Assembly: GCA_038501785.1 (NCBI GenBank)
Contig: JBAMJR010000047.1
Span: forward strand, 7,979,501-8,043,500
DNA from: Myoxocephalus aenaeus
Taxonomy: Eukaryota; Chordata; Actinopteri; Perciformes; Cottidae
Length of the DNA: 64,000 bases
Direction: 5' to 3'
Shown here: positions 36,601 to 50,312 of the stretch, one piece after another
Position numbering within the stretch: position 1 is the first letter of the stretch
Layout: the number at the start of each line of letters is the position of its first letter
The notes under the pieces: model-generated
The model's database searches: none
Seen by the model: only the letters and a program-made list of their open reading frames with translations
Told to the model about the DNA's origin: nothing
Program-made: the position numbers and the translations under genes

Positions 36601-37076
36601 ACTAATTCATTCTCCTGGCTTGAATATATTGAGTTTTGCATGCCGAGTGCTTTGGACACATATATATAGCCACTTTTTTGTTTTACTGATGACCACGCAT
36701 TTTGTGTTAAGGATAGGAAAACAAGATTGTTGACAGAAATCTGATAATTCCACAAAAGAAATGAATGAAAAATGTAAATGATACATTTTCTTCAGAAGAC
36801 GCAACATCTTTCTCTTCTTCATAATCCTCTCCAGGGTCACGCTTGGCTGAGCTCGATATCAGCGTACTGTGTGCTCAGCTCACCAACCTGTCACAAGGTC
36901 AATGACAGCTCTATTAATTTCTGTGATCTATTTCCATTAATTCCAAAGATATTGAAAGTAATCTAACCAACCCTGGCACTATTTCCAGTTCTGTACGTGA
37001 TGTTGCCATGAACTCCGTTATTTATTCATTTATAGAATTTGTAGAAACCACTTTCTTTCAAATATCTATGTCTACT
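33621..37076. other. intergenic
   Basis: No gene supported. A short (CA)n run lies near 34048-34062 and a (GT)n run at 35489-35504. Unique sequence at 35140-36120 and 36300-36640 is free of simple repeats and is a candidate for conserved non-coding elements. Confidence 0.5.
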
Positions 37077-37211
37077 ACTCAAAATCTTAACCTACAATGA
37101 ATCCAGCCATGTTCTGTTGGGTCTTTGGAAAGGAATTCTATACAGCATAGAATTCCTTTCCAAAGACCCAACAGAACATGGCTGGATTCATTGTAGGTTA
37201 AGATTTTGAGT
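37077..37211. repeat. perfect inverted repeat, 65-bp arms and 5-nt loop
   Basis: The left arm 37077-37141 (begins ACTCAAAATCTTAACCTAC) is the exact reverse complement of the right arm 37147-37211, with loop ACAGC. I checked the pairing base by base and found no mismatch in 65 positions. No coding sequence and no terminal-repeat transposon signature surrounds it. It could be a young palindromic duplication, a hairpin RNA source or an assembly artefact. Confidence 0.95.
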
Positions 37212-38552
37212 TAGTTTCCTCGATCACAACTGAGAGGCAAATATATTCATTAACTTCATATTTACCGCCACAAAACATGGCTAAAATTGCATAAAAAGTA
37301 GCCAAACTTTTTAAAAAAACATACTAAATTTTTTTTTAGAACTAATAATGTGAAAGTATTAAAAAAGTCTTAACATTTTACGCTAGCTAGCTAACTAGCG
37401 GTGAACGGTAATTAGCGTCTCTGGCAGGCAATCTTTGCTAATGTTAGCGGTTCCTTGAAGGAAAAATTTAACATATTTAAGCATTAAACACACTCAATCT
37501 CCCGTATGAATACCAGCAACAGTGGCAACAAAAGAGCTGGGTCAAAACACGAGAACATGCAGGCCAAGCGGGCTAATATTTGGGGAAAGGTAAGCTAACT
37601 AATTACTGTGTTATTTTTTGCTTGTTTTTAAGCTAAGCCCAGACAGAAAATTGTTTTTAAGATGGAGCTTCATAATGCTAAGAAAGGCAAACATTTCACT
37701 GATGAGAGCTAAAATGTGGTTAAATCTCACACGCATTTCCATGATGAAGCTGCATAAAAACATCAGGTGCCAGACTCAACACTGGCTGTATTCTACGGGC
37801 TCGGGGCTTCTATGCGACTGCCGAATAACGTTAGACATAATGGTGCTTTCAAGAATCTCACTCGCTCTTTGATTCTGATAGCCGCAAAAATGTCTTTCTT
37901 TCAATCTCCACCTCTGAAAAAAAAAACAGAACAACATAACATAACCCCCATAACCCACATCTATAAAAATTCAACGCATACCACCAATCAACAAAAAATG
38001 GCCAAACGGCAATGTGAGCACCATTAGCTGTCTTTCCAACGCCGTTGAGGTGGATTCTTTTTCCCTTCTCTCGAAACAAATCATGTGCCGGGCTGCTGCT
38101 GACTTGTTGGACTTCGCTGTGTAAATGGCTCACCGCATATGGCAGCTGCAAGCTTTGGGGCCAACTTGTTGAACTTGATGGATAGTGAAAAGGCCTTCGG
38201 GCTTGCGTGTTGGCCCTCCCTACCCCATGCTTTCTTGCCTTCTCTCCGTCTTTGTTTCCTCCACTCCGACTTACTCTCTGCGCCTATTGATTATCAGAAC
38301 TTCCTCGCTTGGAACACTTGGATACGTTACCTCCTCTCCTCATCGTGCCTTTGCTGCTCTGACTGTTGGAGGTTCTCCAGTACACTCTCCAAGCAGGTCT
38401 GATCCTTCGCAAAGGTGAGGGGGTTTGGCGCTCGTTGTGTTCCAGCACAGCAGAGGTGAACGGAGAGAGGTCTGTGTTCCTGGCACACGATTCCTTCAGC
38501 GCGCTGTCACGTCTCTTCAGCTCTCCCCGTCTCTGATGTTACCTGACAGGTG

Positions 38553-38554
<2 letters not shown>
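37212..38554. other. intergenic
   Basis: No gene supported. GCTAGC/GCTAAC-rich sequence occurs near 37380-37450; otherwise unremarkable unique DNA. Confidence 0.5.
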
Positions 38555-38586
<32 letters not shown>

Positions 38587-38834
38587 AGTGTGTGTTGTTT
38601 CATGCATTCTGCGGCTTGGGTGGGGGGAGGAAGAGGGTGGGGGCAGACGAGGAGGTGAGAGAGGAGGACAAACAACAGGATACGGATAGGGTCGAAATGG
38701 AGGGGGCGCAAGGGAAAGGATGCAAGGAAGAAAAAGAGGTGGGAGGTAAAGTAAGTGGGAGACGAGGGGAGCAGGGTGTATATGTGCATTGTGGATTTAT
38801 GTGTGTCTGTAAGTATGTGTCTATCGATTTATGT

Positions 38835-38896
<62 letters not shown>

Positions 38897-39044
38897 CATG
38901 GACAGGGAGGGTGTGTGATGGCAGTGCCCTCAGGCTCCTCCAGGCGTAAGAATCAGTGAGCAGGTGGAGCGCACCGGCATCGCTGTCTTCTGACGAGTCC
39001 CCGCCGTCTCCTGTTTTGTCAGGACCCCTGGAGCGAAGACCGGC

Positions 39045-39090
<46 letters not shown>
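38555..39090. repeat. cluster of (GT)n microsatellites
   Basis: (GT)n runs at 38555-38584, 38841-38895 and 39047-39090, with GA-rich sequence between them. Frames of Cys-Val or His-Thr repeats here are not genes. Confidence 0.93.
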
Positions 39091-39091
<1 letters not shown>

Positions 39092-42000
39092 GACCGGTTG
39101 GGATGCACTGTGATCATTAGGATTCACAATGGCTTTGACAGCGGGGCTCTGGAGCAACGGACGCAGCATATGCCCAGGGAGATAACCGGTTGGCTGACTG
39201 GTTATCTTACCGACTGGCCCGGGCGCTAAAACTGTGTCCGCCCTGCTAATAATAAAAAATAAAGTCTTTTAATTCAAACAGACTCTGGATACAAGGCCCC
39301 GGTCTGTGTAGCCCACTTGTCTGTGTTGCATCAGGAAAGACCATGAGTCTGAATTATTTGTTCGCTTGCAAAGTTGTGATTAATTTTGCAGCAGTCTCGC
39401 TGCAAAATCTTATGAAAGAATTCAAGTGAATTCGACGCGCCAGAGAGAGAACGTGTTGGTTTTGTTATGTGAATATTTGGGACGGCTGCTACAAAGATGT
39501 TGTAAGGATAAATAAAACGTAATTTGTTCTCACGTGCAAGCGCTTTTGACCGAAGAGGAGTTGAGTGTAGTGTGTGTGTGTGTGTGTGTGTGACTCTCCT
39601 AAGTGTGTAAGTGGCTCAGGTGGTAAAGAAAGGACGTCCTAATAATAGCCTCCTGTCTCCACACTGGGTCCACAGGCTGTAGTCGTATCGATTCTGCCTC
39701 TCCATCCTCGGCGTTACCCGGCATCGTTATAGACCAGATACCGAGGGTTTAGTTTGGAGTCTTGTGCAGCGCACAGCAGCGATTTCCCCGACCTGAGCTG
39801 GATAAAGCCGAACGCCCCCCGAGGGTGGGGGGAGAAGAGGCAGCAGTGGTTTTTAATTGTTTGTAGTGTTAGTCGGCCACGCCGGAGGCGACCTCTCTGG
39901 GGACGAGCCTCCAGCCCGGGTCCTGACCTCGCTCCTCGCACACAAACACCAGCGACAAAGCGAACGCGCGAATGCACACAGGTGAGCAGCGATGCCCGAG
40001 TCCACGCAAACACCACAGCCACATGCATCCATGGGAGGTTTATAATGAGAAACCCAATCAGCGTTTGTTCTGCCCCCTTCTTAGGAATTCGCACTTCCAA
40101 GATACATTGGAAACACTCATCTCCGCTCCTACTTGAGGTTCGCCACTCAACACGCCTCACACTTTAGTTGAGGGTCTTTATTACACCGAAAACTTTGCTG
40201 TGTGTATTTTCTGCCTCGGCACATGCTGGAGATGGTGAGTTGTTTTCTTTACATTACATTGGGCATACATTAACTAATGCACAAAAAGTGTCTGGTTTAG
40301 AATAAATGTGCTTAGATTTTTGCTTTTAAGTGCCTTTTTAATCGTTTGCGAGACTATAATCGTTCATAACAGCGAGAACCCAAATGGACTTCACATAAAG
40401 AAAAATCTAAAATCTTCCCTGCACTTCACATCCCCCCCCCTCATCTGCACAAGTGGTTGTTTTATCCTTTGATCTGCAGTACATTAAAGTAATACTGTGG
40501 GTTTGAAAAACCATTAGGCGGCCTTTTGCAGGGCAGCAGGTCTCCTTTAAAAGCACAATGAACCTCCATGCAGATCGGGTTAGAAACTTAGTTAAAGGCA
40601 CAATAACACATGGTCTCAAATTAGTCTTAAATGCTGTTAGCCCTCAAATAAGACCGTTGACTCCTGACCTGCGCCGCCGCAGTCCAATTACACCTACGGC
40701 TTCTTCCTGTTCTTCAGCTGTTCGGTGGCGATGACGGCGAGTTCTCGCGTTCAGTCCGGAGTTAAAATATTCGCATGCTCTGTCTTTTGTCTCTCCGCCC
40801 GCCTGTCTTGCCGTCCGTCATGCTCTCTCTCGGTCTCTCTGTCTGTCCGTCAGGGTGGCAGGTCTTGTTGAATAGAGAGTGGGTCATCTCCCTGACAGAG
40901 CTCAACTGGTAGTTATGGCAGCCTCGCCACGGCTGGCTGGCTCCACACAGTCACCAGGAGACGGGGGATCATCAAGTCTGTCCTCCTGCTTCCACCACAC
41001 ACACACACACACACTCACACTATGTTTCACACGATCATGCGCTCCCTCTCGTAGACACCATGCACCTATAATGATAATAATGGCTACAGTTGTGATATCA
41101 TTATGATAGACATGGACACATTTGTTCATTTCCTAACCTTATTTTAAGCTTACAAATTGTCCTATTTATATATACTCTATATAATGTCAATGAGAATTCC
41201 GAGTTAATCTGAAACAGAATACAAATTTTGCAAAGAAATTGATTTGCTCCAACTGATGCTCTTATTTGATCAACATTTTATATATTTTTTCATTAAACAA
41301 ATTCTGCATTAACACTTACATAAATGGCCGACAGTGTTGGTACTGCTAATTTAATTGGTTCAATACATTTGTCTGTAATATTACTTCAGTTCCAACGGCC
41401 ACACAGGAAGTAGTTCAGCTGGGTCAGAATTTAGCCCCCTAATTATAATTTGAACACTGCATCTCTACATGGCTCGTGCCCGTCATTCTGTGTGATTGTG
41501 CTTCTGTTTCGTCCACGATATAAGACACATCAGTAAATACCCCTCTTGTGAATTTCAAAGCTTTAATTTAGTGTCTTAAAAACTGTTGGTTGCTAATAGG
41601 TCGATAAATGAGACTACTAAACATTATCGCGCCGTTACAGCCTCGTTGTGTAGACTCTTATGTTGAGTGGTTTGTTTATAACCTAACGTTAGCTCTTATT
41701 TTTACTCTTCAAAAGTCATAAAAGTGGTGTTCATCTTGTGAAGATTATTTTTGCTGAACAAAGTGTGCAAGTATCATGAACTTGTGTTTATTTTTGGCGG
41801 TTATCCAAAGACCAATGGAAAAATCCCATTGCCGTGTTGTGGAGGGAACTGGTGCGACGCTAATTTACTGGGTTGGCCGCAGCACTAGCTAGCTTAACTT
41901 TGGGATTGGAATACAATGTTAACAGTTCAATGTTAAATAAGTTTTAAAACTGCTTAAATTGCTCGTGGCTTTTAGTCAATGTTGAGGCTTGTTGAAAAGG

Positions 42001-45000
42001 CTTGTTAAATCAATGTTTGTAGGCTAAACAGCGTGGCGTTCTCCCGTTAGCGGCGCACCACTGGACCTGACAGAGCCGTATCCTGGCTGACAGACAACTG
42101 CTGCCATGGGACAAGTCTCCCCCAGTGGCTCCAAGCCCAGACATTGTTTCCATCAAATCTCTCCACAAACAAGAATATGGTCAGTAGCTGTCATAATTAA
42201 TATTTCCTTACATAAAGAAAAGAGAAAATAGCTCAAATTTCTGTTCGATGTACATATATTTTTGACTGCTTGGAACGCACACAGTTATCTGTAAAAGAAA
42301 AAAAGCCACCAGTGAACGTCCCAGTTATTCCACAAAGCCAACAGTGTTTTAATCTTCTCCGCCACTTAATGTCCCATTTAAATGTTCTGCAGCCTTCAAA
42401 TATGAATCATGAATATGTGCACCCGGGGGTTGGCCAGCACAGTCTATTAGAATACATCACTCCTGTACCAGGGGACCACTTTGTGCATCCCTCTAAAATG
42501 TATCATATCTCTACTGTAGAGAGGGAGACATGACTTCATGTGTCTTGTGATGTAAGTATTATTACAATTCATGAAATTCAAACACTTATGGCAGGGCCAT
42601 TAATTTGAACCATAAGCCGTTGGGGAGAGATTTACAGTTGAGTTAAGGGCGATCACGCCATTAAAGGACTTGGGAGGAAGACAGAGAGAGATAACGGGTT
42701 GGAGCTAGAGCTCGGCAATAGCAACCGCTGTTTGAATTTCTTCATGTGTAAGTGCAGCAATTAATATTTCTCATTCACGCTGTCAGGTCAAATGCGCAAA
42801 CATTTCCGCCAGAATTAGAGAGGGAATAGTCGAGTTCTGAAGGTTCACCAGTTAAAACATAACCCCTTGCCTTCCGCCTTGGCTCCGTCTCGGTCTACAT
42901 ACAAAGTGCTGAATTTTGCATGAGCGCCTGAGCGTATAGCAACTGGAACCCTATAGCGTTGTTTACTGATACTTCCTCGAGGCGTCTCACTCCGCGCAGC
43001 CCATTCTGATAAGAGTGCGAGCAGCTGAGACCTGTCTCCCGTCGGTGCTGTGTGATGGTCTTGTTATACAGCCGAGCATGAAGAAACAACGGGCAGAGGT
43101 CAGGACATGCAGACGTACTTCTCTGGTTCAAAATGACCAATCAGGAAGTCTGCTCCCAGCCAATGTTCATTTCTCAGATAGAACTAGTACAAATTGACAT
43201 GTGGCTCACTGCAGAAATAGTCTGGGTAGTCCTTCATGCTGTAAGTGCAACAACATTTATTTCCCTATTCCGAGGAAATCGATATTAGGATTTTACTCGG
43301 ATACGGTATGACATATGGAAACTTTTAATACACTTAGTCTTACAGTAAATCTCTCCCTTACTGTATATACATTAAATATGACACTTACCGCTCGGAGTTC
43401 GTTAGCATAAATACCGTTAGCAAGGGAAAACAGCTAACCTGGATTTGTACAAAGGTTAAATACTACAATTGTTTTTACTCCCAGATCTTAAAGGGTGTGT
43501 AGCATTCTGTGTCTCTATGAGCAGGAGTATGATATTCATAACTGTGTTTTCATTAGTGTAAAATGACCTGAAATTAAGATGTGTTGCATTTTTTGTAGCT
43601 TTTGTGGACTTTTGAGGTGCTGGAAGACATATTTTATTTTGTAGAAAGCCAGGCTAGCTTAGTCCGTATGCTAAACTAAGCTAACGGCTCCAGGCTCGAG
43701 CTTCACGTGTAGCTGTAAGACATGAGAGTGGTTTCCGTCTTCTCATCTAACTATTCCCTCGAGGTGACTTGACAGCTTGTTGCGGAAATACAAATTGGTT
43801 CTTGTCAACTGAAGTGAGCAAACTAATAATCACAAACATCACATGAGTGGTGAAAACCTCCAACCAGAAGAAGAAAAAAAAAACCTGCACCTTCAGTTTG
43901 AACTCCGCTGACTGTAATCTTCTCCGAGGGACTCGGGCTCCATGTTTGCTATCATTTGTCACATGGCCACAGTGTTATGGGTTCAAACAGAAATGTGCAA
44001 TGGCTCAGTGCACTCCAACAGCACAGTTTTCCATCTCCGCTCTCCCCTGGCCCAGTTTCATTATCCTCAAGGTATTCAAGGAGTAATGGCTTCTGGGGCC
44101 AGAAACCCCGTTGGCCATTTCAAGTTCTTTGCTCCTCGTTATTGTCCGGGAAGTGCATTGTAAGTGTTTGGAGAGACGGGACCAAATCCTGAAAAGATGT
44201 GCACACCGAACTGCAACTGTATCTGCTGACGTCCCTCCGATCCTTTTCAAGCTGTACATCTGTTCTAAATCTGATTTTAGGATAAGTAACGGCGTGATCT
44301 CTGCACTTACGTCTCTGATGATTTGAATACACGCTTGAATCTTTTTGATTCAAAATGTATTTGACAGTTGAAAAAGTAAAAAAAAAAAAAAAAAAGGATT
44401 TATTTTAAGTGTATGTGCTCATGCCTCCCATGCAAGAAATCTTCCACAACCACTGACAGCCAGCGACCACATGAAGTAGAAGACTGCAAACATAAAACAC
44501 CTTTCCGGGCCAGTGACAACAATTAAGCAATTTAGCTGGCGCCGCTACATGTCGGCAAGTCAAAAATGGCTTTGTTTACGCGCTTAAAAAAAAAAGAAAT
44601 CAAGTTCTCTGCGGTTTCCACAGGGGTAAGCAGTGTCTCTGCATGTAAACATCGTCTGAGAACCAGGCCGCCTTTTTTTTTCCTCCGAGGAGCTTGCTGC
44701 AGTGTAACTTCGGCTCCATTGAACATCACCCTTCACTGGGTTTGAGGTATCTGATTGAGTCCATCCATGTGGAGCGCCATTGAATCAAAAGAGTAAACCT
44801 CAAGGACATGGTCCAGCACACACACATTCTCCTGCGTAGGAAAGCTAAGAGAAACCCTCACGCGGACGGCACACGGCAAACGGCAAACACACACTTAATA
44901 GTCATTGTAATAAAAGAAGAAGAAGAAGAAGAAAAAAGAATAGGTGCGGGGTCGCATATAAGTACCGGTTTTAAAATGATCACTTACAATCAACTCAATT

Positions 45001-47220
45001 CACTTATTTTCATTCAGCCATGTAAACCTGTAGAATTTCATTATTTAATCCCAGCATACGTGATCTGTTCATCCACAACCCTGGGGAGATGGTTTTGTTT
45101 TGTCCCCCCCCCCCCCTCATAATTATATTGTTCCCGTTAGATTCACACCAGTGGCAGATTTGTCTCATTTCAAAGAGGCCAAAGAAGAGCGAGCTGCTGA
45201 GAGGACGGACCGGTCAGCACCGGTAACCCCTGACCCCGTCCTGCAGGAGACGAGGCCGGACTGCCGTAGACGCGGCTCCACCTCTCAAGTGGTTAATTAA
45301 ACGCTTGGTTTACCATAAACAATGTGATTAAAGCGGCCATGGGCCAGCCATGTAGAGTTGAGAGGGAGAGAGAGAAAAAAAGAAAATACTCAGATCACCA
45401 TGGAGATGTGTGAGGGGAAAAAAAAGGTCTGAATACAGACAGGGATGTCATTATTACTTTTTTTTATTCATTATTTTCATAATGACTGTCATTATGCGCG
45501 GGCTCTGATTGAATTCCATTTTGTTAGTCAGGTTTGTGGCGGGCAGAATAATTATCACTTAAGCGATATTAACATTCATGCTAAACATTTTCATGGTCAG
45601 AGCCTCGACATGTTCGGCAAAAAAAAAGAAAGCGGGGCTGCTGGCTCGTCTTTTGATTATGAAAGAAAAGAAGAGACAGAAATGTTTTCCGGTTCTGACT
45701 GATTAGAAAAAGGGACAGTAGTATTGCAGGAATACTGTTTTCACGAGCATTATTTGGCCGGTCCTCGTAACTTGGGAGTGCGAACGTCCAACGTAAGTGT
45801 CCATTTCACACAAATGCATCGCATTATTGTTTTGGCTTGATTACTTATAGTCACAATCAGCATAACCACCAGCTTCATTTGGTCCACATCCGAAATTCAA
45901 ATGAAGTCATCAACTCGTATATAAAAGCGGTGATTACATCATGAGTGTAATCACCAGCGGACTCGTTCATTCACAGCATGTGAAGTGTAAGAATTGATTA
46001 AATCTGTGGGGCCATTAAAATGTTATTTTTTTTATTTTTGAAACAAGATGGAGGATAATGTGGATGTTAAGCTGTGAGCGGACTCATCTCTGCGTATCTG
46101 TACTTCCTCTCTGGGTCTAATTGAAGGGATCCTCCAGGCTGCGACAGCTCCAATGGGAATCAGATGAGGTTTGGGAAAGATAATCATATCAATCCTTACA
46201 CGTTACAGTCTGATGACAGGACGTTTCATCATTACATGTGATTTTACACTGCTCTGCTCTCTCCCTATGGCTGCTGCTGGAGGATATATATATATATATA
46301 CTTACTGAAAATATATATGATTTTTTAAATATATGTCAAATATGACTTAACAGTATTAAATATAGTATTAGAAGCAGTTCAATTTAATTAATTTGATAAT
46401 AAATATAAAATATATATACAAATATACAAACGACAGGAGACACCCACAATGAACTCTTTCACATTGATACCTGATACTTAAATGCACGACTTTTACTTGT
46501 AATAGAGTATTTCTATAATGATGTATTAATCCTTTTACTTATGTATATATTTATTCTTTCTTGCCGAAGCTATACAATGTTCAAATCCACACGTTCTTGG
46601 GTACTTTTTATTTTACACAGCAGCACATAAACTATGAAGCCTCATATTTGGATGAATATTGCTGGAGTTCGGTTGACGAGAGCCTCAACAGGTCGACCTC
46701 TTGTGGATCTACTTGACCCCAAACGCGAGTACAGTTACTTTAGTAAGAGAACACACAAAGGGACACATATTTGTTTTAATATTTACTTCACAACATGATC
46801 CATTCTGATCAGTTTTTTTAAATATTTCCCTGAGATTGATCCAGTGTGACTTATTGGATTCTCATCAGCGCGGGTAAACTTGACTTGCTGCAAGTTGATG
46901 TAGCGACACGCATGCACTCCCACACGGAAGAACTCTGTTTCTCATCTCCCTGTCTGCTCCTCTCTCTCTCTCGGCGGCCGGGCCTGCAGCCTACCAATGC
47001 GTTCAGCGAGGGGGATTTGGCCGGGGCTCTAATCAATCACTGACAGATTACCTCCAAAGCCACTTCCACAGCCATTAAAGCAGGACAAATGCAGAATTGC
47101 AACTGAACAAGTTGGAGTTTTTAAGCCAACACCAGGACTTCCTGGTTATTTGTCAAAGTCACTGCCGCTGAGCCGCATGAGTGGCTGCGCGAGTGTGTGG
47201 GAGCTCTGCGACGTTTCACA
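39091..47220. other. intergenic, mostly unique sequence
   Basis: No gene supported. Minor repeats: (GT)n at 39570-39592, (CA)n at about 40998-41014, (GAA)n at 44917-44933, poly-A near 44377-44396, poly-C at about 45103-45116 and (TA)n at 46284-46301. An imperfect 11-bp inverted repeat (AGATAACCGGT) is at about 39180-39208. I searched the translated frames for Grb14 domains (Ras-associating, PH, SH2) and saw none. Confidence 0.5.
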
Positions 47221-47223
47221 GTG

Positions 47224-47263
<40 letters not shown>

Positions 47264-47540
47264 GGGGAGACTGAGGGAGAGAGCAAGAGACAGTAACAGA
47301 GTGAGTGAGTTATTGTTAGTGTGTGTGTTTTTATGCTCTCAGGTGTGTGTGTGTGTGTGCGCGTGTGCGCGCGCACACACACACACACCGCCGGCTGCGT
47401 CGCTCTCGGCCCACTGGAGCTTACAGTAAATCAAATTCCCCTTTATTGCCAAATTTAGCAGCTTATGCTCAATAGGCTCTGCTCAAATCTGCGCCGCGTC
47501 CCATCGGGGCGTCAGCCCGGGCTTCGTAAAAGTGGATCGG

Positions 47541-47584
<44 letters not shown>

Positions 47585-48355
47585 CTCACCCTCTCTTCTA
47601 TTTTCCTAGGTTTACGTCCCCTCTTCTTTATCTCGGGCGGCTGGAAACACTATCTGGGCTATTCTAATCTCCCGTTCTCCTCCCTCTGGATTTCCCGCTC
47701 TGAGACTCCCCTCCATTGTCCCCCGTTCACTGGGGCTTTGTTTATGCCGGGGCATATTTGATAGAAGACACTAAGAAATTGGATATCATCATTTTAAATG
47801 CCTTGTATCACCAAGGGAACATTATCTCTCTCTAAATGCAGTTTTATTATTATTTTTATCCTATAAGCTTTCTTCTTCATCCAAATTGATTTTGACACCG
47901 TTACGTCGTCGCAGACGCGGCGGGGTTAAGTGCTGATAATTATTTGGGAGAGATGAATCAAAATATGAAATGTGTCTCGAGGAGGTGGCATCAAAGCGCC
48001 GAGGGGTTGTGTTGCATGTTTTCCCTCTCATACGCGGATATGGAACATTCGCACTGGAGGTTTGATTAGTGTGACGTTCAATGGGGGTCCTTTGATTGGG
48101 CACTGATTGTGTGAAAAAAAAAAAAAAAAGCCTTTGTTTTTACCTCGTGTTAAAGAGTATATCAATTATAGCGGTGATTTAATAAATAACGCATGAGGAA
48201 TATTTATTTCATTGAGTGTGGAGGGCTGAAAAAGTGCAGCGGGGAAGGGGCCTGACGACCTGCAGGCAGCGGAGTTGAAATTCAGCTGGTCATGTGACTA
48301 CGACACACACACACACACACACACATATATGACCCCGAAGAGAGAAAGGAGGGGG

Positions 48356-48387
<32 letters not shown>

Positions 48388-48506
48388 CATACCAACAGAG
48401 GAGGCAGGATTGTATGTGTAGGTGTGTGTGTGTGTGTGTGTGGATTCTTTTGTGCTTTTCTGTTTGTGTGGGTGCCAATGTGTAGTGTGTGTGTGTGCTG
48501 CGCCCC

Positions 48507-48537
<31 letters not shown>

Positions 48538-48546
48538 ACATACACA

Positions 48547-48577
<31 letters not shown>

Positions 48578-48689
48578 CCATTCAATTAAGAGCTTAAGCT
48601 CATTAGTGGCAGACTTACATCATTACCTCTCCAATGGCTAATGAGTTAAAAATCTATTTAGATTTATGTCGCCGTTAAATCTCCCCCAC

Positions 48690-48734
<45 letters not shown>
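47221..48734. repeat. dense microsatellite cluster
   Basis: Tracts: (GT)n 47221-47262; mixed GT/GC/CA 47343-47388; (CA)n 47542-47582; (CA)n 48303-48325 and 48361-48387; (GT)n 48422-48442; C21 at 48503-48523; (CA)n 48523-48578 with two CATA interruptions; (CA)n 48691-48734. Open frames in this block are repeat translations. Confidence 0.93.
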
Positions 48735-48736
<2 letters not shown>

Positions 48737-49980
48737 TTTGTCACAAATCAGAAAATATGTCACACACGCATTGAATCTGAAAGTGTTGAGATTAGCCACG
48801 TCAACGCGTGGCCTTTTAATAGCAACACTGCATATTCAACACACTCGAGTTCTACCTTTGGCTCCGGTATGTAAATGAGAGGAGAGACCGAGCTAAAGTC
48901 CCCGTTCTCCCTCTCTTACACATTAAAAGACGACAATTTAAGGCTTTGTCTAATTACTAACCAATAATTAGCACTGCGTAGCGAAACACAAAAAGAGACT
49001 TCTTTACACAGCGATTAGTGGCGTTTTTCAATCCATTTTCCGTCCCGCTAACGAAACCTTGATTTGCACTGCGGGGCGTGACACGTTTTTAATGAATTTG
49101 ACGGAATTGTAAGAAAAGACAATTAATTACAGATGGTTGGGGGGGGCTCCCAGTGATGGAGCGCATCGGCAGTGTGGAGGAGGCAAACAACCCACCTTCT
49201 ACGCTCCCTGGTTCCACTGGGGGGGTTGACCCACTAGACGTGTGTGACTTTTACTTCCTACACCCTTTTATGAACCCCTTCAATTTCATTTGACCACATT
49301 AGGGGTATTCTTTTCTTTGCTTGAACTTGCGCGTGTGACGAGGAACAATGGACGGGTGGTCTTTGATGTCTTGTTTAAGGATCTGGTCTCCCCCCGCTGA
49401 CGCTTTGATAACTGGCTAACTGGGACATTTTCATTCTAATTAGGGCTTCCAATTGCTAATTCCATATTGCTGCTATAATTATCACGGGGAGGCGCGGGCG
49501 CGTTTCGCGGTCAGATTTCGGGCAGACAGGGAGTCGTGTACACTTCAGTGGGTTCCCAAACGGCGGCCTGGGGGCTTCTAGGGGGCCTCCTATGAGCTAT
49601 ATTTGGGGCCGTTGTCCCACTCTGGGGGCTTTTAGAGGTCAGAGCATGTCATCGCTGCCTGGCTCGCTAATAAACCAGTTAGCATCTTTATAGCATTTGC
49701 TAGCTTTAACAGCTTTCTGGGGGATAAAACGGCTCCAATTTGAAATGAATATAAACAAGTAAACTGCAGATGCTTTTAAAGAAAAAGAAGTCTCCCTTTT
49801 ATTGTGTTAATAATCGTTCAGCAGGGCACTGGCTCCTCGCTTTAGTCTTCTAAACACTTCTCGCCTCATCTTTCCCACCATTTGGACTCCCCTTTTTCAC
49901 CACTTTGCCACACAAACTGGACGCCCATAATAACCTTATGGGCAGTAATTGGAGTTTTTTTCTTCTTCTTCTCCCCCCCC
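48735..49980. other. intergenic, upstream of fign
   Basis: No gene supported. The stretch 48735-49140 is unique and AT-rich with many TAAT words; 49480-49520 is GC-rich. It lies 0.9-1.5 kb upstream of the fign promoter block and may be part of its proximal control region. Confidence 0.45.
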
Positions 49981-49989
49981 CCCTTCACC

Positions 49990-50312
49990 ACCCCTCCTCC
50001 TCCTCTTTACCCCATCGCACGCATGCGCAGTGGGGAGCGTGCTGGTCAGTCTGGGAAGCAGCTGTTCGGGGCTGGTGAAATTCCAACATGGCAGTAGCTG
50101 TGGTCAGTGTTTCCTGCGTTCACTTGGGATGGTTTCAGCTCGCGCGCAACTCGGCTTAACCCTCGGCTAAAAAAAAACAACAACAATTAAAAACGTTCAT
50201 CAGCAGCAGCAGACCCTTTGCCGGGATCGATGCGACCCTAACACCCTCCCACACCACCAGCACCAGCAGCAGCAGCCGCACGCGAGAGGTCGACCTGTCG
50301 CTAGAACAGCAG
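49990..50312 (+). promoter_or_regulatory. fign: fign promoter block and probable 5' untranslated exon
   Basis: GC-rich sequence without a TATA box contains an NRF1-like site CACGCATGCGCAG (50018-50030) and a YY1-like CCAACATGGCAG (50084-50095), both common near vertebrate start sites. A strong donor CAG|GTAAGG follows position 50312. The exon start is not determinable. A 23-codon upstream frame begins at ATG 50088 and ends at TAA 50157-50159. The exon would splice to the coding exon at 51172. Confidence 0.5.

Noticed and set aside
38592..38949. Open frames of Cys-Val and His-Thr repeats
   Set aside because: Translations of (GT)n/(CA)n microsatellites; the same applies at 47-49, 52, 55-56, 60 and 63 kb.
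8516..49980. grb14 exons expected from human gene order
   Set aside because: No Ras-associating, PH or SH2 sequence was seen in any translated frame; divergent or very small exons could still be missed by eye.
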